Source: Bilabrum cf. latius (lineage: Eukaryota; Bigyra: Bicosoecida; Bigyra; Bicosoecida). From it: a DNA stretch of 64,000 nt. The notes under the pieces were generated by a model. It was not told the origin of the DNA, ran no database searches, and worked only from the letters and a program-made list of their open reading frames with translations. This document shows positions 24,662-35,800 of the stretch, in pieces (position 1 is the stretch's first letter; the number at the start of each line of letters is the position of its first letter). The DNA is taken from positions 186,001 to 250,000 of the forward strand of contig OZ237768.1 of assembly GCA_965178125.1 (NCBI GenBank), read 5' to 3'. A program made the translations under genes and the position numbers.

Positions 24662-27049
24662 TCAATATGTCCCATGCGCCGACGCCGCGTCCCAGGGCCT
24701 GTCCACGGGGATGTACGGCTCTCTGTACCCGCAGTCGTCCCTGTCCCCCGGCCCTCCCGACCCGTCGGAATTGCCAAACCCCAGGAAGCAGTCGCAATTT
24801 CCGGTGTTGTGGTTGCACCTGCCCCTCCCGCTGCACTCGTCATTTTCCGTTGTGCCTTTCTCCGCCTCTGCAGCCGCCAGCCCGCCGGAGAATGCCAGGT
24901 CCTGCCCCTGCACAAAGTCCGCGCCGTCTCCCTCCACAGTCAATGGGGGCAAGTCGCCGTTCTCCGACTTGAACGAGAACGTGATCACGTTTCCCGGAGC
25001 CCCCACGCAAGCCTGGTTGTTCCCCGGCGCGTACCTCACCTCTATGACTCCGATCGTCTCGAGGGACTCGAGGGCCTATCTGACCTGGGCGGTCGTGGCA
25101 GTGCTCGCGATGGGCTCCGTGACGGCCTCCCTAAACTTGAGGCGGAACGCGGGGCTGCTAATGCTGCCCGAGCCCAAGTACGTGCACGCCAGGGTCTGCA
25201 CCTCGTCAGCCTGGCCAGTGGTGGTGACGTCGTCTCCGGTCTGGCACGTCCGCAGGCTGCAATCGGGCCCTTCAAACCCCGGGTCACAGAGGCACCCGAA
25301 CGAGGAGCGAGCGTCCCACGTGTCACCATTGTTCTGGTTCAGCCCATACGTGAACGGAGTGAGGACTCCGTTGGTCGTGGCCAGCTGCGCGAGGGCCCGC
25401 ATGCTGAGGCACCGGCCGTGCCCCGAGCACACCCCGTCCGGCTCGACCTTCCCCGGGCACGAGTTGCGCTCGCACGCCTGCCCCTCATACCCCAGGCGAC
25501 ACTCGCACGTGCCAGTCAATCGGTTGCACGTGCCGGCGTTGGAGCACTCTGCCAGTGCGTGCGCCTGGTCGTCAGCCGAGGGCTCGTCGAACCAGGATGG
25601 GCCCTGCTTGCAGGTCATGAGCGAGCAGTCGCCCCCTGTCCAGCCCGCCTCGCACGAGCACTGGTACGTGGGATGCCCGCTGCACCGCCCGTGACCGGAG
25701 CACTCAACGGCTATACCCGGACATGACGTGATGGGCTCCTCGTCGTACCCGCAATCGCCTCTGTCACCGGGGGCCCCCCGCCCATTGGAAGAGAGAAAGC
25801 CCGTGTAGCACCTGCAGGTGCCCGTCCTCTCATCGCACGTGCCCCTGCCAGAGCACGGAAGGGATTCAGTGGTGCCTGGCTGGGACGAAAACTGGACGCC
25901 ATCTCCTCTCTGTAGCTGGTTTCCATCGGTGGCCAAAGAAATGTCCGAGGCATCCGCAGCATCCAGATTCGTGCCGTCTGCTGCTTTTAGCACCAGGCTA
26001 GGAACGCTGCAGGTCAAAAGAAGGAAAGGTGTAGTAATAGAGGTTGGTGGCATTGGTGGATTGATTCCGAGCGCAGTGGAAGACTTCTCACTCCCCGTGC
26101 GGCATGCTGAAAGTGACCGATACCACATTGTTGGACACTGGCGCAGACCCATCGCATATGGTTGATATGGTACTGCCTGGACTACTAAATGCCACCTGCA
26201 CGCTTTCAATCGTTGGGAGGGACATCAGCGCATTCTGCAGCTCCGTTGCAGTCATGCTCGCCGTCAGCACCGGGGTCATGGCGTGCTGGAACATGAGAGT
26301 AAAGCGGAATCCTGAGGCGGCATCCTTATCACAACGCAGCAGTTGGACTTCACTGGCTTGGCCGGTAGTCATGGGATCATCTCCAAGCGGGCACAGCTCG
26401 TGGTTGCAGTCGAATCCGCCATAGCCGCGGTCGCACTTGCACCCGTACAGCTTGTCTGCATCCCAGTTCGCCTCGTATGAATAGGTAGGCAAGCCTTCGT
26501 CCATAAATCGCGATAAAAACATCATACTTAAGCATTCGCCGTGGCCGTTACAGTCATTTGGGCATATGCCTGCGCTATGAACGTGCTGAGAGTTGCAGGG
26601 TGTTGGATGCGACGAGCACGGATGGGCACAGCTCGGTTCTACTCTCAGGCTTACTTCTTTGGCACGCTGCTCCCTCGTACCCATGAAAACACGCACATGT
26701 ACCCGTTGAAGAGTCGCACAATCCTTTGTTTGAGCAAGGCGCATATCTGTGCGCTTGGTCAATCCCAACGGTGACATCGCTCCATGCTCGACCAGTTGGG
26801 CATTTTCGGGAAGAGCAATCTCCTCCCTCCCACTTTGCAAAACATGAGCACTTAGCAGGTCCCTGCGATGCCATAATATTGCCCCGGCCAGTGAGAAAAT
26901 GGGGTTCAGGTATGCGAGTTGAAGTTGCGTCGCATGCACGCCAAACATTGTCATACCTAGCATCGTCCATGTCCACTGCAGTGGTTTGGGCAACGGCCCA
27001 AGCTGGAATAAATTGACATCAAAATTATACCCGCCGCCTATATTCGCAT
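24662..27049 (-). CDS. Secreted multi-EGF (tenascin-like) protein, four exons
   Basis: Exons 27049-26957, 26862-26655, 26569-26092 and 26006-24662 give 707 residues, TGA at 24662-24664. All three junctions keep phase. The N-terminus (MRIQAAGIILMSIYSSLG) looks like a short signal peptide. EGF-like modules follow: CPNHCSGHGRC, CSCFAKWEGGDCSSRKCP, GLCDSSTGTCACFHGYEG, CPNDCNGHGEC, then CSGRGTCDERTGTCRCYTG, CSGHGRC and CSGRGRCNHNTGNCDC. Between them sit two copies of an element of form CPxGDDPxTTGQxxEVQxLxC followed by a beta-rich segment, a pattern I know from EGF proteins of algae, oomycetes and other protists. An in-frame TAA lies upstream of the ATG. Three TAGs are Gln, one touching an exon edge. 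No transmembrane segment is seen, so it is probably secreted; ligand unknown. Confidence 0.88.
26007..26091 (-). other. 85-nt intron 3 of the EGF-repeat gene
   Basis: Donor GTGAGA at 26091-26086, acceptor GACCTGCAG ending at 26007, phase 2. It joins VTFSMPHG(D) to VPSLVLKAADG. The unspliced frame meets TGA immediately. Confidence 0.9.
26570..26654 (-). other. 85-nt intron 2 of the EGF-repeat gene
   Basis: Donor GTAAGC at 26654-26649, acceptor TAGCGCAG ending at 26570, phase 1. It joins GAACQR(S) to ICPNDCNGHGEC. Confidence 0.9.
26863..26956 (-). other. 94-nt intron 1 of the EGF-repeat gene
   Basis: Donor GTATGA at 26956-26951, acceptor ATCGCAG ending at 26863, phase 0. Splicing joins CSGHGRC + TAG(Gln) to GPAKCSCF and restores a complete EGF cysteine pattern. 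Confidence 0.88.
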
Positions 27050-27187
27050 GATAATCTTGAGTTAGGTTTCAATTTAGCGAACGCTCGCTTCGTGCACAGG
27101 TAAATCAGACTGGAGCAAGCAGTGTGTAGCGTGCCATAATTCAACCAGAACCGTCGCTAATTGCAGAGCTGTGCTATTCGTCTTGCC

Positions 27188-29520
27188 ATGGTTGACCGAT
27201 CGAGTGAGTCAGTTTGTGGGGAAGCCTATCTACAAGGTATCCTTTGCTGGATCGATAGTTCAGATGAATCCGGGAAATACGTGTTTTGTTCTGCTGTCTC
27301 TGCCAACCTTGTTTCGCAGCGATGGATGACTACGGCGGCGATTGGGAGGCGGAGCTTGGGAATGGAATGGATGCGGGGTTTGATGACTACATGAGCGCAC
27401 CAGCCCCGGCTCCAGCCCCGGCTCCTGCTTCGGCGCCCGCACCTCGTCCGGCACAGCGCGGTGGCAGGCAAGCTGGCGCAGGCAAGGCCGAGCAGCGCCC
27501 AACTTCGAAGTTCGGCTCGGGCGGTGGGCTTGTTTCGCGGATTGGAGCAGGAAAAGCCGCCGTTGGCGCAACTAGTCTCATCCGCAAGCTCGGCAAGTCA
27601 TCGGGCAGTGCGCAGCAAGCGAAGCCATCATCGAGTGGTGGCGGCAGCTCGTCCGCCTCCCAGGGCCCTGCCAGCCTCAGCATGCACAGCACCAAGAGCG
27701 GCACGCTGCAGCTGAACCCTGCCACCGGATCGTTCGAGCAGGCAGGGGGCAAGCAGAGGCAGGCGCCCAGGCAGTCCGCCGGGATCGCAGCGGCCAGCTG
27801 GCGCAGCGCCGGTGCCGCACCCTCGCCCGCCCCGGCGCCTGCAGCGCACCGCACGCCCGCGGGCGCACCCGCTGCGTCCTCCTCCGCCCCCTAGTCGAAG
27901 CCCACGAACCCCTGGCAGCAGCGCAAGGCTGCTCAGCTGGCCGAGGCACGCAACCCCGGATAGCCCGCGAGCCGGGCCCGGCAGTTCACGGCGGAGGAGA
28001 AGGCGGAGCGCAGGCGGCAGCGGAGGGAGGAGAGCAGGCTGCGGGGGTGCCGCAGCGCGGGCACTCTCTGGGTCCGTCTCCCGAACGGCAAGATCGTGTC
28101 GGACGGACAGCTGGCGGCGGACAGGGCCAAGGCTGCGAGAGAGAGGGAAGAGAAGGAGAAGGAGCAGAAGCAGGGGGCCGAGGAGCAAGGGGAAGAGGGT
28201 CATCGTGGGGGTGCCGGGGTGGCGCACCCGTCTCCAAAGCACGGTGCTGCATCCCATCACGGCTCTGGGTCGCCGCGGTCCCATCACTCCCATCACTCCC
28301 ATCACTCCGAGCACTCGCCTGCCGCCGGCTCTCAGCCAGTCGGCGGTAGCAGCGCCTTTGGGGAGCACTCGTCATCCGCGGACGACCAGGATCCCAGGGA
28401 ACAAGGCCTCGGGGACGTTGCCACGCAGAGTCCTTTCGACGCCAGCCCTGCTGCCGACTCTGGCACCGGTGGGATGCAGCTGGGGGCCCTCGGGGCGGTC
28501 CCCACACTCCCCGGGGGTTCTCCCCACGTTGGGGACACACAGGGGGTATCGCTCCTCTCCGGTGGTGCCGGGGCCGGGGTGGGAGGCGCGCAATCGTCCT
28601 CTTCGGGTGTCTTTGGCGGCGGGGCGTCGCCTCAGATGACCCCCGATGCGGCTCCCTTCCGGCCACCCCTCCATGGGGGCAGCTTGGGCCCATCTGCGGT
28701 GAGCGCAGGGGCTTCGGCAGGCGTGACTGCGGCTCAGGGTGTGACGAGTGCGGCCCAGTCTCTCGGTGCGGTGGGCGGCGGGGCCCAGTGGGGCGTGGTT
28801 GGCAGCCCCGGGACTGCTGCCGTGGGCTGGGGCGCCGCCCCCACCACGCTGCCCCCTCAGCACGCGGGTTGGGGCGCGGCGGGTTACGCGATGCAAGCCC
28901 AGCCGATGGGCGGCGTGGGTCTGCCCATGCAGCAGCAGGCGGGTTTCACGCATGGCATGGCGCTTGGCGGGGTGGACGGTTCGGCTGGGGGAACGTTCGC
29001 CCAGGGTTCGGTCGGGATGGGCGCCGGAGTGGGAATGAGCGTTGGCATGGGAATGGGCATGGGGATGGCCCCAGGCATGGGGATGGGAGGCAGCCTGCCG
29101 ATGATGGCTCAGCCGCAGCCTCATCAGCATCATCATCAGCATCAGCACCAGCAGCACCAGCAGCAGCACCAGCACCCACAGTCTGCGTACGCTCACGGCC
29201 TGCCTTCCTAGTCCGGCGGCATCCAGCATGTGACCCCCGCGGGTGGCGCGCCTGCCTTCCTGCCGTTGCAACACGGGGTGCATGCACAGGGGAGCGCCGC
29301 GCGTGCCGGCACCGGATTGGACCACTTCAAGCAGGGTGCGGGCGGGGGGGCAGGTCAGGGCTCCACGGGTGGGGGCTCGGACGGGTCATCCTGGCAGGCG
29401 TACCAGCAGAGCCAGCAGGCTGGCAGTGGAGGCAGGCGACCAGTCGTGTCGAGTGCGGCGGCAGGTGACCCCAGAAGCATGCCACGGGTGTCTGCAGAGC
29501 CCTCCGGGGAGGGGCAGTGA
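27188..29520 (+). CDS. Unrecognised low-complexity protein with a Lys/Arg/Glu-rich helix
   Basis: Not recognised. The secure coding part runs from ATG 27322 (MDDYGGDWEAELGNGMD) to TGA at 29518-29520, 732 residues, with TAGs at 27892, 27961 and 29209 read as Gln. A small 5' exon, 27188-27236, would add 17 residues in frame if the intron-like segment 27237-27319 is spliced; otherwise 27322 is the start. After an acidic N-terminus come Ala-Pro repeats, a Gly/Ser/Lys region, an Arg/Glu-rich helix (FTAEEKAERRRQRREE), one ordered patch (GTLWVRLPNGKIVSD), a His/Ser repeat (28282-28308), a Gly/Met-rich run near 29030-29090, and His/Gln runs near 29115-29185. The composition suggests a largely disordered protein. 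It is divergent from the EGF gene, whose start is only about 140 bases away. Confidence 0.65.
27237..27319 (+). other. Probable 83-nt intron at the 5' end of the low-complexity gene
   Basis: GTATCC donor at 27237 and CTTGTTTCGCAG acceptor ending at 27319. It is more AT-rich than the flanking coding sequence and close in length to the other introns here. Splicing makes ATG 27188 in frame with the MDDYGG start. It could instead be a 5'UTR intron. Confidence 0.5.
28282..28308 (+). repeat. Three tandem 9-bp units, CATCACTCC
   Basis: Three exact copies encode (His-His-Ser)3 inside the low-complexity protein. Confidence 0.9.
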
Positions 29521-29855
29521 GCTGGGGCGGCTTGGCTTTTGCTCGAGGTGTGAGCGGTCTGCGAAGGGTTTGCGGCTTGTTTGATGCAGGGTTGGTCGTG
29601 TTTGAAAAGAAATTTGTCGCGGGTGGAACGATTCAATCCATGTTCTCGCTGCATCAGACTTGACACATCGGCGCTCCGATCGAATTGGCACGATGTATTC
29701 GATCCTTGTGGTCGCTAAAATCTCCACATAGGAGGTGCTACTTGGTTCTAAAGTACAACTCTGCGAAGACGCAAGGGAATCATTCTTTCTATACATTTGC
29801 CCAGCCGGAAGTCAATCTTGAGTGATAGATAGAAGGGCTCATAGAGCAAATCCCA
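29521..29855. other. 335-base intergenic gap before the Raptor gene
   Basis: I see no gene, tRNA or repeat here. It is more AT-rich than the neighbouring genes. It holds an in-frame TGA (29823-29825) that bounds the Raptor start, and presumably the Raptor promoter and the 3'UTR of the gene before it. Confidence 0.5.
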
Positions 29856-32800
29856 ATGAGCCATCGGAGCACCAAGTCTGATGGCCACCGCATCCCATCC
29901 TGGCCTGGTCAGTCTACTGCGCTGCAAAGAAGCTTGAGGTTGGTAGACAGATCAGCAACAGTGCCTGGCGATGCGCGTGCCGATTTTCGGGACCTTGAGA
30001 GCAAGCACAAGCATTTTGGAGAAGCGGCGTGGCGAGGTGCAGAGGCAGCATCCAGCGGAGGAAGACCCGACGCTCTCGCTGCTGCTGCTCTCGGTCGCAG
30101 CTATTTCACATCGCCATTTGACAGGTTGACGTAGGGGCCGTCCACCCCGAATTCCAATTCGTGGTCTGATCCGTTGCCGGCAGCGAACGACGAGGAGATT
30201 CGGCCGCCTCCTAGCGCCGCTTCCAGCGCGTCTCTAGCCGCGCTGCTCGGAGCAGACGGTGTTGCTCGATAGAGTGCGCGCAGCAGACACACGTCAGGTC
30301 TATCGGCGGCCGATGAGGCGGATCACCGGGGGACCGGAACCATGTGGCTGCCGCCGTCCGCAGTGCCCGGCGGCGCCACAGACCACCCAGTCGCACTCCC
30401 GGCCCTGCCTCTCCCTGCGCGCTCTGTCTTGGAGGCGCCCGGCGCAGAGGCCTCCCGCATATCTTAGGTGCTATCTGCCAGCGGGCACGGGACGGAGGGC
30501 CCGGGATTCTGCGCCCCCCTGGTGCCAAGGTACGCGCCCTTGGCTGCCGTGGCACCACCGCCCCGGCCTCAGCAGCAGCAGCAGCAGCAGCTGCAGCAGC
30601 AGCAGCAGCAGGCAGCGGGGGCAGGGGCTAGCGCGGAGGCGGCGGCAGCGGGCGCGGCAAGCGCTACCAGGGATGCCGATGCCGGATCGCCCAGCCCAGC
30701 CGATGGCCATGCCCACCCCAGCGGCATGTCTGACGGCCAGTCCTAGTCCTAGCCCCAGCAGCAGCACCAGGCGCTGCACCGCAGTCCAGTGCAGGTCCCT
30801 AGTTGTCCCGCCATCGGAGTTGTCGTGTGCCTGAACGCAGGCACTGACCCCCCCGATTCCAACAAGCCCGCAGGTGCGTCCAGGGCGGAGGCATGCATGG
30901 ACCCGGCCCCGTTCACACCGCCCGTGCAAGCCGGCAGCCAGCAGCTCCTGGCCGATTCAGTGGCTGCCGCGGTTAGCGTCAACTACGATTGTGCCCTGCC
31001 CTTGGAGAGTAAGGCCCGGTTCAGAAAAGGGGGGGGCGGCGGTGGGGGGGGATACTACCAGGGGGAGGGGGGGGGCTCCCAGCCCGCGACCTTGTCCAGT
31101 TCCTCCTACGGGGCCGGCTCCTACGACGGCCTTGGCCTTGGGGGTGGCGGAGGAGGAGGAGGGGGCAGCGGTGTGGGGGACGGGCATGAATCATGGGCCG
31201 GGCCGGCGGACCCCAGGGGGTTGCGACGAAGGTTCGCTCAGAGGTTCTCTGCCACGGCAGCCGACCCCACCCCCGACCACGTCAAGGCGCTCTGCACGCA
31301 GCTGCGAGACGCTGCGGGCCCCTCCGAGCGGGCGCTGCTGCACGTGTGCGGGCGCGGCACGCCCCGGCCCACCACGAGGGGCGAGCTCTGGGCCTTCGAC
31401 GCGTCTTTCTCGCAGTACCTGCCCGTGCCGGTGACCGACATGTGGAGATGGGCCTCGGGCTGCGACACGCTCATGCCGTCGGGCCCGCCCGGGCACCAGA
31501 GATAGGGGTCTGCAGGTCGCGCGGATGCTGCCGCAGCAGCCGCGGACGATGCCGCGGCCCAGGCCTAGGGCGAGTCCACTGTGCCTGGCCTGTCCTTTGC
31601 CCCCCTCACGATCGTGCTTGACTCGGACTGCGCCGCCAGGGTCATACCAGCCTTGGCAAACGCGGTGCGACGCTCCGAGGAGAACGAGCGACAGGCCCTG
31701 CGGCTGTGGTAGCAAAACAGGGCCCGCGCGGCGGTGCGTGGCAGGGATGACGTCATAGCGGAGCTGGAGTCGGGCGCTGACGCAGTGCAGCGATCGGTCC
31801 AGACAACCCCCGCCATGGGGGGCAGCCCTTCCATGACCCCTCGCACAACCCCCATGTCTCCTTCCCAGCGCCCGCTGCAGCCGCAGAAGCTCAGGAGACC
31901 CGGGAGTCGCCGTGCCATGCCGCTGACTGCCGTCGCGAGGGAGAGGGCTAGGAGACCCGGGGCTCAGCGCGGGGGCGAGGACGTCCGGAGGGTAGCTCCT
32001 CCCAGCCCCACGGGGGCTGGGCCTGCCGTGGGATACGGGTCTGGCAGCGGGGGAGGCGCCGCGGGGGGCGGGCGGTACTTTGCGGCCAAGCCAGCAGGAG
32101 CTCCGCAGGGCGGTTTCTCCCAGGAGCGGGCGCAGCGCGCCCTCGGACTGCTCGAAAGGATGAAGAGAGCAGGGGGCGGCTGGTCCGGGGCACCCTCCCC
32201 TTTATTCGCCGGCGGCAGCGGTGGCTTGCAAGCGTCCATTCCGCCGGTGCCGGGTCCTCCCGCACTGGCGAGCGCCGCGGCAAGGCCGCCCCGCCTCTTT
32301 GTGCTGGCGGCGAGCGGCGCCGAGCAGAGCCTCCCGCAGTCTCCTGCCCTGCCCGCCGATTTGTTCACCACGTGCTTGACCTGCCCGCTGCGTGCGCTGC
32401 TCATGGCTGCGGTGGTGCAGAGGGGTCACTCCCTGCCCGCCCTGCTGCTGGCTGCGGCTGGAGGTGGTGTGGACTCGGGCAGCACCGGCCTGGGTGGCGC
32501 CAGCGGCCGCGGCGATAGCGGTGGGTACGGCACGCATCAGCACGGAGCCGGCGGCGGTGCAGGCAGTGGCCACACGAGCAAATTCGCTGCAGCTCTCGGG
32601 CCCTCAGTGCTGCTCCTGGCGCGGATCATGAGTGCTCTCGCGCCTTCCGCCATCGACATGCAGGCAAGAGCGGCGCAGGACGTCGCCCTTCGGCTGGAGA
32701 AGATGCAGAGGCTGGAGCACGCCACCCCAGAGGCTGTCGGGGAGGCGGCCGGGCTCGCCGCTGCCGAGGAGTCTCGTGTCCTGGTGGGTCAGCGGATGGC

Positions 32801-35800
32801 CACGGATGACGGGAGGTTCTTTGCGCCCGTGAGGAGGCTGGGCACGCTGCTTGCCAACGTGGTGGAGGCGATCGCGTTCGAGTGCTGCCCTCCCACACTC
32901 TTCCTGACACTCTTCCGGGGGGATCCCACGGTGGCGCGACTCAGCGCCAGCTTCATCGTCGCCCAGCGCGTGTTTGCCCAGCTGCAGCAATCCACTGGGT
33001 TTCAGGCGCCCGGCTCGCAGCCCGCAGAGCCGCGGTGCTGGCCGGAGATCCCGAGCGAGTGCGGCAGGCACCGTCTCTGGTCGCGAGTGGACGGTGCTGT
33101 GGACGAGTTCATTGCCAGCCTGCCTCTGCTCGCCAGAGAGATCGGGATCGGGGATCCGGTGAGCACGGGGGCGGGCTCCACGATGGCATGGACCCCTATG
33201 GAGCCGGGGTCGCAGGGCGGCGACGGGACACGGGCGGGTGTGCTGGGTTCGACCAACGGCAGAGGCAGGGACGGCGGAAGCGGCGGGCCTGCTGGGTAGA
33301 GGCGCGGAGCAGATGGCAGCCAGGACGCGGGGCAGCGAGCGCTAGCAGAGTACGCGTGGGACCGCGTGGTGGCCCGGCCGTCGTCCATAAGCAGCCGGGG
33401 TAGGAGGGCAGCACCCATGGACCGCAGCGCCGAGATTCTAGACACGGCTGTCGAGTCCCCTAGCCCGCACGCGTCCACCGGTGCACTCGGGGGACTGGTC
33501 TCGGACGCCATTGCACAGCTGCAGCAGCAGGTGGCACAAACCAGGCGACTGACCGATGCAGACACGAGCCCGGCCGCGGGTGGAGCTGCCGAGTCACTTA
33601 TGGCACCGCCCGCTGCTTCGGTCGCCGCCGGTAACGGATCGATGCCCACATGGGCCTACACTCGTCACGGTGGGCACGTGCCCCTCTGGCAGATGCCGCG
33701 AGCGGCCGCGCTGGTGAGGGCGGTGTCCTCCTCTAGGTCAGCAGACGCCCTCTGGGACGAGCTGACCGGGCTGGGCGGGGACGGTCTCATCGGCGCAGTG
33801 GCCCCCGTGATCGCCGGGTTCACCGGTGCCATGCGAAGGTTCGCCTCCGTGCAAAGCGCTCCGCTGCAGAGGCCGGTGTCGGCCGGTCCGGTCATGGCCC
33901 GTCTGCTGCAGCGGGCGCTGGAGGGCCGGGCCATGAGACTTGCCGCCAGTGGGGGCGACGGCATGCCCTCCGCGTCTCTGGCGCTGGCCGCACCGCGGAT
34001 GCTGATGAGGCTGGCGGCCGCTCTGTACCCCACGCCTCAGTTCTTCGTACCGGACTCTGGGACTGCCGATTCCTCGCCGAGCGGTGCCAGCCCTGCCGGC
34101 TCTCGCGGAACGGCTGGTGGACTGGGCTAGCTCATAGAGCAGCAGAGAGGACAGGCAGGGGCCGTGGTGCGCGCTCTGACGGGCACCTCTGGCAACCAGT
34201 ACAGCCAGATGTCGGGGGTGGGTGAGTAGACCAGTGGGGAGGCAGCCATGAGGGGTGTAGAGGCAGCGGTGGGCACACCGAGCTCGGGGGCCGGGCAACC
34301 GGATGCTGCTGCCAGCGGTGGGCAGAGCGCTCGATCTGGCGGCAGGCAGCTGGGACTCAAGGGGACTCGGCATATGCCGCAGGAGGACCCCATTCGCATG
34401 TTGGGCGACAGGTTGACGCTGGGGCAAGTGGCCACCGCGGGTCAGAGCATTTCGCCACCCGAGGCGACCACTCAGGCGGCAGGCGGCACTCTGCCCGTGC
34501 CTCCCGCCGCTTTTGAGCCATTTGCACCCATTGCGGCGTCCACCAACCCGCACACGCAGCACCCCAGCAACCTGGCACTGGCATACAGCGGCTCGGGGTG
34601 GTCTGCGGCAGCCGCGTCTCCCGGGAGTGGTGGCGGCGGGATGCACGGCTCCACAGGAGGGCTGGCCGCGAGCGGTGCCTCGGCGTGGGACGGCTGGAGA
34701 GCCGCCCTGGCATCGAACCGGCTGCACCCCTGGGTTATGGCAGCAGCTGGCGCGTGGTGGCTCGGTGCCTCGGATGCGCCTAGCCGCCACGAGGCGCATC
34801 CCCACGGGTCCCTAAGGGTGCACGCGAGCATGGGACTGGCTGCTTAGCGAGTTGCTGAAGAGGAAGCCGCTTCCCACATGGCTGCTTGGCCTCTACCCAT
34901 CGCCGCGCAGCTGTCGCTGTCTATGCCCGGGGATCGCCTCGACGTCTTGGACACGCTACCAGCGGAAGCGGGCGTCTCCAAGCGGGCATCCACCCTGGCC
35001 TCTGCGGGCGCTGCAGGTGCGCTACCGCTACCTGCCGGGTCGACCCGCCCCCCCTCCACTGGCATGCGCCTGTCCTCGCTGTCGCTCATCGTGAAGGCTC
35101 TCAGCGCGCAGCTGCGGCTGCTGCTGGGTAGGACAGCTCGCGGTGATCCCGCCAGCAACGCGTTCTGGCAGGGGATGGCAGCCGTGGACTCGGCGGAGGC
35201 GGCGGCGCTGGGATGGCAGAGAATCGGCATGCTGCTCGTGCACTTGGCCGGTTGGTGCGACCTCGGGCCGTGGGCAGTGGAGGAGGCGGTGCAGGCAGGA
35301 CTTGTTCCCCCGCTGCGCAAGCTGGTCTGGCTGGCTGCCTTGGCTGGACCCAGCGGCAGGGGTCGACCATCACAGGGTGGTGACCCGCACGATGACGTCA
35401 GCATGCTTGGAGAGCCCATGCTGCTCCCGCCTGCGATCCGGCCCGCCCTCGCCCTGCTTGCGACCAAGTTGATCACGCTGTCGGAGGGACTCGCCTGCGA
35501 GCTGCTGCTGCAGGGGTCAGCCAGCGACGTACTCCTGGAGGACAGGCCCCAGGAGTACGGTGTGCACGATGAGGACGAGGCGGGGACCGCAGGATCGACT
35601 CCTGCCGTCGCCTTTTTGGTCGACCTGATGAAAGAGGCGTCTGCCAGGCGCACGGGGGCGGCTGGGGGCGGTACCGGGGCAGGGTTTGTGGAGGGAAAGA
35701 CCGAGGGTGATGCCGACGAGGAGCCGAGGTACGAGGCAGGGGGCACACCCACCCCGCTCCCGCTCACCCTTCGAGACGCGGGGTGGCTCGCAGCCGCATC

